Positions 1-7,671 of a stretch of DNA of 64,000 bases are shown piece after piece (positions within the stretch are counted from its first letter, which is position 1; each line of letters starts with the position of its first letter). The stretch lies in the NCBI GenBank assembly GCA_963843255.1, contig CAWJJQ010000015.1, positions 1 to 64,000 of the forward strand, in the 5' to 3' direction. The position numbers were made by a program, and so were the translations under genes. This DNA comes from Bog-159 sp963843255 (GTDB lineage: Bacteria; Acidobacteriota; Terriglobia; Bryobacterales; Bryobacteraceae). Below the pieces are notes generated by a model, which made no database searches, had not been told where the DNA came from, and saw nothing but the letters and a program-made list of their open reading frames with translations.

Positions 1-78
1 ATTCGAACCCTCGGTAGAGCTTTAAGGCCCTACGACGGTTTAGCAAACCGCTGCTTTCGACCACTCAGCCACCTCTCC
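1..78 (-). tRNA. tRNA-Ser (GCT), 3' end cut off by the window edge
   Basis: Read on the minus strand the gene starts at 78 with GGAGAGGTGGCTGAGTGG, the usual start of bacterial serine tRNAs. The anticodon arm has the 7-base loop TTGCTAA, giving anticodon GCT (codons AGC/AGU). A long variable arm follows, as expected for tRNA-Ser, and the sequence stops in the T loop (GGTTCGAAT) at position 1, so the 3' half of the T arm, the acceptor strand and any CCA lie outside the window. Confidence 0.93.
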
Positions 79-247
79 GTGAGCCAGCGATTGGTCGGGT
101 ATCCAAATCATAACACAACCCGTCTTTTCGACGGGGACCGCTACACGGCCGCTACAGCTAGCCCCCAACAGCCCGCCGATCTATGTTTCCCTCCGACTTT
201 GCTGGAACTGCGCGCACTGCCGTATCGTATTGATGGTGAGGCCACCT

Positions 248-1033
248 ATGTTCAAAACCGTCCTCTGGGCATCCGCCCTATGCGCGGCCGCGTCTCTCCC
301 GGCGCTAGCCGATCAATGGAACAAGAACTTCACCGTGGGCGCGTCGCCGGAACTGCGCATCGACACCACGGACGCTAACGTGATCCTGCACGCAGCCGGC
401 GGCAGCAGCATTGAAGCGCATGTCTACACCAAAGGCTGGCGGATCGGCCCCGGCGACGTGACCGTCGTCGACCACCAGGCGGGAAACCGCGTCGAAATCG
501 AGGTGAAGGTCCCCCAACTGCATTTCAGCTTCGGCAACCGGTCGGTGCGGATTGAGGTGACGCTGCCTGGTTCGGCCGCGGTGGATGTCCGGACAGGCGA
601 CGGCAACATCCGGGCAGACGGTCTGCGTGGGCCGGCGAAACTGGTCACGCACGACGGCAATGTGGATGGCGAGGGATTCGAGGGCGTGCTGGATGCTTCG
701 AGCGGCGACGGCAATATCCACGTACGCGGCAAATTCACCAATCTCAACCTGCGCAGCGGCGATGGGAATATTGAAGCGGAAGTGGCGCCCGGCTCGCGAA
801 TGTCCACCAGTTGGTCGGTCCACACCGGCGACGGTGGCGTCACCCTGCGGCTGCCGGAAGGCTTTGCCGCGAACGTGGATGCGCACACCGGCGACGGCCA
901 CATTACGGTGGATCTTCCGATCACGACGGAGGGCGGCATTCATGAGAACCAGGTCAGCGGGAAACTCAACGGCGGAGGCGCGACCTTGACCGTCCATACA
1001 GGGGACGGGTCTGTACACCTGGAGCGGTTGTAA
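248..1033 (+). CDS. Secreted DUF4097-type beta-repeat protein
   Basis: About 261 residues. The start is ATG at 248 with GGTGAGG seven bases upstream; in-frame TTG and ATG codons at 230 and 233 are less likely because they would put a tail before the signal peptide. Residues 1-20 form a signal peptide (hydrophobic core, then LPALADQ). The rest is a series of short beta-type repeats, each with a T/S-GDG or HDGN turn (about seven), the pattern of the DUF4097 putative-adhesin family that folds as a beta-helix or sheet. It probably works in the periplasm or on the surface; its ligand is unknown. It is the first gene after the tRNA and is followed 70 bases later by the acylase gene on the same strand. 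Function is only known at family level. Confidence 0.8.
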   Translation: MFKTVLWASALCAAASLPALADQWNKNFTVGASPELRIDTTDANVILHAAGGSSIEAHVYTKGWRIGPGDVTVVDHQAGNRVEIEVKVPQLHFSFGNRSVRIEVTLPGSAAVDVRTGDGNIRADGLRGPAKLVTHDGNVDGEGFEGVLDASSGDGNIHVRGKFTNLNLRSGDGNIEAEVAPGSRMSTSWSVHTGDGGVTLRLPEGFAANVDAHTGDGHITVDLPITTEGGIHENQVSGKLNGGGATLTVHTGDGSVHLERL

Positions 1034-1102
1034 GATGGGAAGGCCGCTCCAAAGTCTGCCTTTGCCGCACATGTGCGGCGCGGCAGGGCGGCCGATCCCC
1101 TT

Positions 1103-3340
1103 ATGCCGACCACCGCTTCCGCCGGAATCCACAAGCCCCATCCTGTAATTCGTTACCTCAACTTCGCGATTGCCATCCTGGCGCTGGTGGGCGCCGTGTC
1201 GGTGTACTGGTTCGCGTGGCGGCCGTTGCCGCAGACGTCGGGTACCGTCACCGCACCCGTCGCGCAACGGGTCACCATCGCGCGGGATGCCCTGGGCGTG
1301 CCGCACATAACGGCCGCCAGCGAAGATGACGCCTTCTTCGCGCAAGGCTATGTGGAAGCGCAGGACCGGCTGTTCCAGATGGATGGCTTGCGGCGCCTGG
1401 CGGCGGGCGATCTCTCGGAGATCGTCGGACCGGGGGCGCTGGATCTTGACCGCGATTCGCGCCGGCTGCGCATGCGGCGGATTGCGGAACAGGCCTATGC
1501 GACGCTACCCGCGCAGGACCGCGCGCCGCTGACCGCCTACGCGCGCGGCGCGAACTACTTCATCCAGACGCATCTGCGCGCTCTGCCGGTGGAGTTCGTG
1601 CTCCTCGGTTACCAGCCGCGGCCGTGGAGCGTGGTGGATAGCATCCTGATCGGCCTGCACATGTACCGCGACCTGACCACCACCTGGAAAGACGAAATCC
1701 TGAAGCGCGACATGCTGGCGGCGGGCGACCGGGCCAAGGTGAATTTCCTGTTTCCGGCGCGCAGCGGCGGCGAGTTGCAGCCCGGGTCGAATGCCTGGGC
1801 GGTAAGCGGCGCACACACGGCTTCGGGCAAGCCTTTGGTGTCGAATGACATGCATCTGGAATACTCGATCCCCGGCATTTGGTACATGGTTCATCTGAAG
1901 GCGCCGGGCATGGATGTGTCGGGCGTTTCGCTGCCGGGCACGCCGTCGGTGATCGTCGGCCATAACCAGCGCATCGCCTGGGGCGTGACCAACCTGCATT
2001 TCGATGTGCAGGATCTGTACATCGAGAATTTCGACCCCGCCACCGGCAAGTATATGTTTCGCGGCCAGTGGGAGCAGGCGCGCGAGGAACGCGAGATCAT
2101 CCCGGTGAAAGGGTCCCTGCCGGTGGAACTTCCGTTGTGGATCACGCGCCACGGCCCGGTTTACATCAACAACGCCAAGGAGCACCTGGCGCTGCGCTGG
2201 GCGGCGGCGGAGCCTGGCGCTTTCCAGTTTCCCTTCCCCGAGATCGACAAGGCGAGCAACTGGCAGGAGTTCACGCGCGCGCTGGCGCGTTTCCCGGGAC
2301 CGGCGCAGAATTTCGTGTACGCCGATGTGGATGGCAATATCGGCTACCACGCTACCGGCCGGCTGCCGATACGCAAGGGCTACACCGGGGACGTGCCGGT
2401 GGATGGATCGTCGGGCGAGAACGAATGGCAGGGATTCATTCCGTTCGATGAGCTGCCGTCATTCTACAATCCGCCGCAAGGCATCATCGTGACCGCCAAC
2501 CAGAATCCGTTTCCGCCGGACTATTTTTATGCGGTGAACGGGAACTTCGCCTCGCACTACCGTTCGCGGCAGATCCGGAACCTGCTGATGGCGCACGCCG
2601 GCTGGCGGACCGCCGACATGCTGGCCGTGCAGAAGGACGTTTATTCGAGCTTCTTCCAATATCTGGGCGGAAGCATCGTGGAGGCTTACGATCGCCACAA
2701 GGCGCAGCATGCGGACCTGGACAGCGCGGTACAGCTACTGCGCGGCTGGGGCGGGCAGATGGATAAAGACGCGGCGGCGCCAATGATCGCTTCGCTGGCG
2801 TACGAGCAATTGAAGAAGCTGGTGGGAGACCGCGCGGCGCCGGCGATGGGAAGCCGGTACAAATACCAGATGGCGCCAGCGGTGATTGAGACCCTGCTGC
2901 GCACGCGTCCGGCGGGCTGGTTCACGGACTGGGATGAAACCATCCTGCGCGCTATGTCGCTGGGGCTCGCAGACGGGCGCCGCAAACAGGGCCGCGAACC
3001 GGGCCATTGGACCTACGGCAAGTATGCGCCATTGATGCTGGCCAATCCGGTGGGAAGCCATCTGCCGCTGGTGGCCGGATTGTTCGACATCGGCCCGGTG
3101 CCGATGAGCGGCGCAGCCACAACGGTAAAGCAGTACACCGAAGGTTTGGGACCATCGATGCGCCTGGACGCCGACCTCGCGGACTGGGACCGGTCCTTAT
3201 TGGAAGGCACCACGGGCCAGTCCGGGCAGGTACTCTCGCGTCATTACAAAGATCAGTGGGAACACTACTACTACGCCCAAAGCTTTCCCATGCAGTTCCG
3301 GAAAGTAGAAGCCAAGGACGTGCTGACCCTAGCGCCGTAA
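1103..3340 (+). CDS. Penicillin acylase family protein (Ntn hydrolase, S45)
   Basis: About 745 residues. A membrane-spanning or signal segment lies near residues 20-40 (FAIAILALVGAVSVYWFAW). The protein then follows the penicillin/cephalosporin/acyl-homoserine-lactone acylase plan: an alpha-subunit region with the FAQGYVEAQDRLFQMD motif, and the autoprocessing site GSNAWAV, whose Ser becomes the N-terminal nucleophile of the beta subunit. Later conserved elements include NDMHLEYSIP and the SYNP-like substrate region. These enzymes cleave amide bonds of acylated amines; the true substrate here (antibiotic, acyl-homoserine lactone or peptide) cannot be read from sequence. GTG at 1073 is an alternative start that adds ten residues; neither start has a clear Shine-Dalgarno sequence. 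It ends seven bases before the convergent small gene at 3348. Confidence 0.88.
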   Translation: MPTTASAGIHKPHPVIRYLNFAIAILALVGAVSVYWFAWRPLPQTSGTVTAPVAQRVTIARDALGVPHITAASEDDAFFAQGYVEAQDRLFQMDGLRRLAAGDLSEIVGPGALDLDRDSRRLRMRRIAEQAYATLPAQDRAPLTAYARGANYFIQTHLRALPVEFVLLGYQPRPWSVVDSILIGLHMYRDLTTTWKDEILKRDMLAAGDRAKVNFLFPARSGGELQPGSNAWAVSGAHTASGKPLVSNDMHLEYSIPGIWYMVHLKAPGMDVSGVSLPGTPSVIVGHNQRIAWGVTNLHFDVQDLYIENFDPATGKYMFRGQWEQAREEREIIPVKGSLPVELPLWITRHGPVYINNAKEHLALRWAAAEPGAFQFPFPEIDKASNWQEFTRALARFPGPAQNFVYADVDGNIGYHATGRLPIRKGYTGDVPVDGSSGENEWQGFIPFDELPSFYNPPQGIIVTANQNPFPPDYFYAVNGNFASHYRSRQIRNLLMAHAGWRTADMLAVQKDVYSSFFQYLGGSIVEAYDRHKAQHADLDSAVQLLRGWGGQMDKDAAAPMIASLAYEQLKKLVGDRAAPAMGSRYKYQMAPAVIETLLRTRPAGWFTDWDETILRAMSLGLADGRRKQGREPGHWTYGKYAPLMLANPVGSHLPLVAGLFDIGPVPMSGAATTVKQYTEGLGPSMRLDADLADWDRSLLEGTTGQSGQVLSRHYKDQWEHYYYAQSFPMQFRKVEAKDVLTLAP

Positions 3341-3347
3341 ACGGACG

Positions 3348-3689
3348 TTACTCGCCGCCGCCCATCTGAACACCGGAGTCGAACGTTATTTTGGTGGTGC
3401 TGCCGCCGATTTCGATTTCCTGGATGGTGAATTTGCCCTTGTTCTCGTTGTACAGGACGCGGGTACGGCTGAATTTCTTGGCGGAAGTCTCGATTTTGGC
3501 GGGCACTTCCACTTTCGTGCTGCCCTGCTTGAGCACGACTGAGTTGTCTTTCACATTCAACTGATAATCGCCGGCTTTCAGTTCCTGGCCCTTCACGACG
3601 GAAGGTTCAACGAACGAAATATTAAACGTGCTCGCGCTCGCAACGGAGAGAGCAGCAGCGGCGAAAGATATCAGCAGCGGTTTGATCAT
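3348..3689 (-). CDS. Small secreted protein of unknown function
   Basis: 113 residues starting MIKPLLISFAAAALS, a clean signal peptide ending at ASA. The mature part is a small, lysine-rich, probably all-beta domain (repeated short strands such as DYQLNVKDNSVVLKQ and FTIQEIEIGG) ending in GGGE. I recognise it only as a type of small exported protein frequent in acidobacteria and do not know a function. ATG at 3689 is chosen over the GTG at 3695 because a near-consensus -10 box ends seven bases before the ATG and there is no Shine-Dalgarno sequence, which fits a leaderless transcript. It is convergent with the acylase gene. Confidence 0.7.
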   Translation of the reverse strand: MIKPLLISFAAAALSVASASTFNISFVEPSVVKGQELKAGDYQLNVKDNSVVLKQGSTKVEVPAKIETSAKKFSRTRVLYNENKGKFTIQEIEIGGSTTKITFDSGVQMGGGE

Positions 3690-3695
3690 GACCAC

Positions 3696-3724
3696 ATTAT
3701 AACACCACTATTTATTGGTGTTAA
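3696..3724 (-). promoter_or_regulatory. Promoter with inverted repeat in the spacer, for the gene at 3348-3689
   Basis: On the minus strand there is a -35 box TTAACA (3719-3724), a 17-base spacer and a perfect -10 box TATAAT (3696-3701). A perfect 7-base inverted repeat (AACACCA / TGGTGTT, 3701-3722) fills the spacer, a classic place for a repressor site. The start codon begins about seven bases after the -10 box, so the mRNA is probably leaderless. Confidence 0.6.
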
Positions 3725-3791
3725 TACCTTAATGTCGAAAATTAATACAGGCGACCTGAGAGATCGCCGCCGGCAAGAGTGCCTGCCCCAC

Positions 3792-4727
3792 CTACGGGTG
3801 CGGTACGGCTAACAGGGCTCCCCAGTGCAGTCCTGCTCCGAATGCGGCTAGGATTACGGGGCCGGTCAACGCGGCGGGGTGCTGCTCACGCCACTCCGCG
3901 GCGGCGATGAGCAGCGATGCGGAAGAGGTGTTGCCATAGCGTTGGATGTTGCTATAGAAGCGATCCTGTGGCGCGCCTACAGCCTGCGCCACGCGGGTGA
4001 TCAGGTTGAGATTGGCCTGATGCATGAGGAAGACTTCCACACCGGCCGCGCGGACTTGGTTGCGGTCTAGCAGTTCGGATATGGCTCGCGGAATCTTGCG
4101 CGACGCATGCAGGATGATGGTACGGCCATCCATATATAAGGGCGCGTCGAGGTCGAGACGCAGGGCGGCGGCGAAATCGCCGTCGCTTGCGAGAAGCGAG
4201 TCTTTGATCTCGGCGAACCCGGTATTGGCGCTTACCAGGGCGGCCGCCGCGCCATCGCCGAACAGAATCGCCGTATCGCGGTGGGCGGGATGGCGGGCCA
4301 CTACGCGGGACATGATCTCCGTGCCGATTACGAGCACGTTGCGGTACACCGGCGCGAGATGGGCGGCCAAGGCCATGCCGAACAACGACCCGGCGCTGGC
4401 GATGGGCAGATCGACCGCAGGCACGCCGGGGATGCCCAGGCCCGCGCCGGTTGCGGAGGCCGGTCCGGGGAAACGGTGGGGGGCGGAACTGCTGGAGACC
4501 AGGAGCAGCCCGACATCGCGCGCCAGGACGCCGGCGTTGTCGAGGCAGTTCTTCGCCGCGTGAACTCCCAGCGATGCGACGGAGTCATCGGGGCCAGCAA
4601 AGCGGCGCTCCGCAATGCCGGTCTGTTGCAGAATCCAGGCGGCGTCCGCGCCGGTCTCGACGGCTAGCTCCGCATTATCGACCACGCGCGAGGGCAGGTA
4701 AGCGCCGAACGCGCGCAGATAAGCCAT
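3792..4727 (-). CDS. KAS III (FabH-like) homologue with Ser in place of the catalytic Cys
   Basis: 311 residues, thiolase fold. FabH landmarks are present: WILQQTGIAERR near residue 31, a His in MHQANL (H236), an Asn in RYGNTSSAS (N266) and the FGAGLHWG C-terminal loop. The nucleophile segment, normally A-C-A-G, reads PIASAGSLFG, so Cys is replaced by Ser111 (codon AGC, one base from TGC). Ser-type KAS III relatives such as DpsC act as acyltransferases rather than normal condensing enzymes, so this protein may load or transfer an acyl group. The start ATG lies four bases after the acyl carrier protein gene ends; a longer reading frame to 4802 would overlap that gene and is rejected. It is the last gene of the MBOAT/SGNH/ACP operon. 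The function is inferred from context; the exact substrate is unknown. Confidence 0.85.
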   Translation of the reverse strand: MAYLRAFGAYLPSRVVDNAELAVETGADAAWILQQTGIAERRFAGPDDSVASLGVHAAKNCLDNAGVLARDVGLLLVSSSSAPHRFPGPASATGAGLGIPGVPAVDLPIASAGSLFGMALAAHLAPVYRNVLVIGTEIMSRVVARHPAHRDTAILFGDGAAAALVSANTGFAEIKDSLLASDGDFAAALRLDLDAPLYMDGRTIILHASRKIPRAISELLDRNQVRAAGVEVFLMHQANLNLITRVAQAVGAPQDRFYSNIQRYGNTSSASLLIAAAEWREQHPAALTGPVILAAFGAGLHWGALLAVPHP

Positions 4728-4731
4728 AACC

Positions 4732-4965
4732 TCAGGAGTGGCTTTCGATATAGGCTTCGATGCGTGCGATGGAATCGAACTTACGCGGGGTGAGATCGGC
4801 ATCCGGGATGCGGATGGCGAACTCGCGCTCCAGGTTGCCCACCATGTCGGTCAGGGCGAACGAATCGAGCACGCCGGATTCGAACAGCGAATCGTCCGGG
4901 CCGATCGCCAGGGGCTTGCCGGACAAGGTTTCGACGATCTTAGTGATCCTGGTTTGTTTGTTCAT
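4732..4965 (-). CDS. Acyl carrier protein (DltC/ACP-like)
   Basis: 77 residues, the usual length for a free-standing carrier protein. The phosphopantetheine site is FESGVLDSFAL, with the modified Ser at about residue 35; helix-1 and helix-4 patterns (KIVETLSG, SIARIEAYIE) also fit. The spacing and the LDS core resemble both ACPs and the D-alanyl carrier DltC. Its first 26 bases overlap the end of the upstream SGNH gene and the KAS III-like gene begins four bases after its stop, so the three are surely co-translated. In this operon it most likely carries the acyl group that the MBOAT protein moves across the membrane. No adenylating enzyme such as DltA is next to it. Confidence 0.88.
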   Translation of the reverse strand: MNKQTRITKIVETLSGKPLAIGPDDSLFESGVLDSFALTDMVGNLEREFAIRIPDADLTPRKFDSIARIEAYIESHS

Positions 4966-6307
4966 CCGCGGCCTGATTGGAGACTTCGGGGCGCACCTTA
5001 AGGTAGCTGTCGTAAAGGCGCATTATATCTTGAAAGAGGACGCCGGCCAATCGTTGATAACCAAGGGAAGTGAAGTGCACGTAGTCGCCCTGCGCCAGGC
5101 CAGCCATGACCCAGTTGACCATGGAGCCTTCCGCGCCCATACGCGCGCGGGTGTTCCAGTAGGCGCAGCGATTCTGGCGGCAGGCCTCTTGCTGCGCGGC
5201 GACGATGCGGTCGACAGCTTCGTAAGGACGCCAGCGGCCCTTGACGCGGGTGAAGCGATCGGGCGGACCCACCACCAGGATGGCGGCCGCGGGAACGGCG
5301 CGGCGCAGGCGCTGCAGGATGGCGGAGAAGGTTTCGAGGTAACCGGCTTCGGTCCACTTGGGATCGCCGGCCTCGTTGGTGCCGTAGGCCAGCACGATCA
5401 GGGCGGGATCGCGGCGCTGGAGATAGGCGGCGTGCATGCTTTCATCCCAGCGCTGGATGAGCCCGGCTTCAGCGCCATTGATCCCCATGGATTCGTAGGT
5501 CACTCCCTTTGGCTTCTGGGTGACCCAGCCGAAGAGGCGGACGGGCGCGGGCTCGACGGTGCGGACTTCGAAACGATGGTGTCCGGCGGTGGTGGCATAT
5601 TCGAGGAAGCCGGGGGCGAAAGGGCCTTCGGTGGAGGCTTCCTTCACGGTCTGGCCGTTATCGGATAGAGCGATGCGGCCGCCGCCGGGCTGCTGGAGGT
5701 AATCGATCTCGACGGAGTCGCAGTCGGCATCCAGGTAGATGGTTTGGCCGGCGCGTTCGGTGGAGATGCTGACACCGCCGAGTCCGAAGAGGCCATCGCC
5801 TTCGCCGGTGCGCAGGCCGGCCGGTTCCCAGCCTTTGCTGGCGCCGCCGCGGACATCGAAGCGGCGGTAGCCTTTGAACGGAACTCCGGCCATGGAGAAG
5901 CCTGCGCCGCCATCGCCGAAGCGGGCCTGGAAGAGATCGCGCAGGGCGCCGGTCCAATCGTCGGCAGCGGTATGGGAGTCGCCGAAGTGCAGGATGTGGA
6001 CGGTGGAGCTTTCGCCGGTGGAGAGGCGATAGAGGCGCTCGAAGAAGGGCACCAGGGCGCCGGGGCGGTCGATCACGGGGTCGGGGCGCTGGTCTAAACC
6101 GAGCGCGACTTTCTGCAGGGAGGCGGCGCGCAGGCTGGCGCTTACGCGCGGCGGCGGATAGCGGCGAACGTGGGGTGCGGCTGCTTTCTTCCTGGTCTTT
6201 TTGGGCTTTTTGGCCGGCTTCTTTTTGGCAGTTGTGGCGTTGGTTTGGGCCGGCGACGGCATCGCGCCGAACAGGCAGAGCAACAGGAGTGCGGCACGCC
6301 AGGGCAT
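4940..6307 (-). CDS. Secreted SGNH/GDSL-type hydrolase-like protein (first paralogue)
   Basis: 455 residues. A signal peptide (residues 1-20, ending SPAQ) is followed by a very basic Lys-rich stretch (about 26-43), perhaps for binding polyanionic wall polymers. SGNH blocks follow in order: block I HFGDSHTAAD (nucleophile Ser), a Gly block GINGAEAG, block III YGTNEAG, and block V GDYVHFTSLGY with the catalytic Asp-His pair. This is a full catalytic set, so either esterase or O-acyltransferase activity in the periplasm is possible, as in the SGNH partners of MBOAT proteins (AlgJ/AlgX, PatB, DltD types). It is a paralogue of the next gene upstream, from which it is separated by four bases, and overlaps the ACP gene by 26 bases. 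Confidence 0.83.
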   Translation of the reverse strand: MPWRAALLLLCLFGAMPSPAQTNATTAKKKPAKKPKKTRKKAAAPHVRRYPPPRVSASLRAASLQKVALGLDQRPDPVIDRPGALVPFFERLYRLSTGESSTVHILHFGDSHTAADDWTGALRDLFQARFGDGGAGFSMAGVPFKGYRRFDVRGGASKGWEPAGLRTGEGDGLFGLGGVSISTERAGQTIYLDADCDSVEIDYLQQPGGGRIALSDNGQTVKEASTEGPFAPGFLEYATTAGHHRFEVRTVEPAPVRLFGWVTQKPKGVTYESMGINGAEAGLIQRWDESMHAAYLQRRDPALIVLAYGTNEAGDPKWTEAGYLETFSAILQRLRRAVPAAAILVVGPPDRFTRVKGRWRPYEAVDRIVAAQQEACRQNRCAYWNTRARMGAEGSMVNWVMAGLAQGDYVHFTSLGYQRLAGVLFQDIMRLYDSYLKVRPEVSNQAADEQTNQDH

Positions 6308-6311
6308 GCCG

Positions 6312-7670
6312 TCAGCGGACCTCGGCCACGGCTTTGAGAGGGAGCACCTGCCGCAGTTTGTAGCGGTTCAATCCGGCCACCAGTTCCTTGACGAAAGCGG
6401 TGGCAATGAGGCGCGCGCCGGCCGGAGTGGGATGGATGAAATCCGCAGAGACCAAGCGGGGCTGGCTTTCATACCAGCGGGCCATGGTCCCCTCGCCGCC
6501 CATGACTTCGTAGGTGTTGAAGAATGCGCAATGCAACTCGCCTGCTACGCGGCGCTGTATCTCGACGATGCGGGGAATGGTGGGCAGCGTTTCGATACCG
6601 TCGCCATTCCGCTGGCCGCGGTCCATGGGGCTCATCACCAGTATAGAGGTATCGGGAAGGGCGGCGCGTACGCGGCGGATGGCTTCGCGCAGCTCCTTCT
6701 CATACTCGTGCGTGAGAAAGGCGGCGAATCCGCTCTCGTTAGTGCCGTAGTTGAGGATGACCAGATCGGGGTGGCGATGACGCAGTTGCTCGGCCCAGGC
6801 GCGCTCGTTGAACAGGAGCGCCAGCACGGAGACGGACGCGCCGTTCATGCCGATGCTGTCGTAGACGATGCCGGGGGACTGCTTCTCGATGGTGATGCCG
6901 AAGACTTCGACCGGGCCTTGGGCGGCGAAATCGAGGGCGGCGGCTCCGGGGGGCAGATCGAAGCGCGCGAATCCGGCAGCGCTGGAGGGGGCTTCGGTGG
7001 AGATCGAGCCCACCGGCTGGCCGCCACAGGAGATGTCGATGGATCCTCCGCCGGGCTGGCGCTCGAACCAGACTTCGAGGCGCGTTTGGGTGGGGTCGCG
7101 CAGGCTGACCCGGCTGAAGGCAGTAGTGCGGGCGGAGAAGGCGACGCCGCCGAGGCCGAACAGGCCATTGCGTAGATCCCAGCGGGTGCCGGGGTCCATC
7201 TGCCAACCGCGGCTGGACAGCTCGACGCCGCGATGCTGATACCAGGCCCAGGGCTTGCCGATGAGGGTGAAGCCGTGGCCCGCATCGCCGAAGCGCTTCT
7301 GCAGGAGCTGGCGGGCATCGCCGGTGATCAGGTCGGCGGTGGTGGGCGAATCGCCGTAGTGCAGGATGCGAGTGATGGCGAGGGGTTCGCCGCGTTCGGT
7401 GCGCCAGAGGGAGGAGTAGAAACGGTCGAGGCTGCCATCGCGATCCAGGAGAGCCGCCGGCCGGATGACGGTGGCGCGGAGGGGGGCCAACTCCTCGGGC
7501 GCGGTATGAGGACGCAAGGGCCAGAGAGGCGTGAGATCGGGGGAGAAGGCTAGGATCTCGGGTGCGGCCTGGAAGCCCGGCTGGACTCCATGGACGAGGC
7601 GCGATACGGCGGCCAGGAGCAGGGCGAAAGTGGCAAGGGTCAGGCCGGTGCGAAGGGGGAAGGCGCGCAT
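6312..7670 (-). CDS. Membrane-anchored SGNH/GDSL-type protein (second paralogue)
   Basis: 452 residues. An N-terminal hydrophobic segment (about residues 8-28) acts as a signal anchor. The SGNH set is complete: HYGDSPTTAD (block I Ser), GMNGASVS (block II), YGTNESG (block III) and DFIHPTPAG (block V Asp and His). The mid-region beta-rich part (FGLGGVAF, ERQPGGGSIDI) matches the same region of the neighbour, so the pair arose by tandem duplication, but the N-termini differ: the other protein has a cleavable signal and a Lys-rich linker. It starts one base after the MBOAT stop. The likely role is the periplasmic half of an O-acylation machine, one paralogue perhaps adding and the other removing or relaying the acyl group; this division is inference. 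Confidence 0.83.
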   Translation of the reverse strand: MRAFPLRTGLTLATFALLLAAVSRLVHGVQPGFQAAPEILAFSPDLTPLWPLRPHTAPEELAPLRATVIRPAALLDRDGSLDRFYSSLWRTERGEPLAITRILHYGDSPTTADLITGDARQLLQKRFGDAGHGFTLIGKPWAWYQHRGVELSSRGWQMDPGTRWDLRNGLFGLGGVAFSARTTAFSRVSLRDPTQTRLEVWFERQPGGGSIDISCGGQPVGSISTEAPSSAAGFARFDLPPGAAALDFAAQGPVEVFGITIEKQSPGIVYDSIGMNGASVSVLALLFNERAWAEQLRHRHPDLVILNYGTNESGFAAFLTHEYEKELREAIRRVRAALPDTSILVMSPMDRGQRNGDGIETLPTIPRIVEIQRRVAGELHCAFFNTYEVMGGEGTMARWYESQPRLVSADFIHPTPAGARLIATAFVKELVAGLNRYKLRQVLPLKAVAEVR

Positions 7671-7671
7671 G

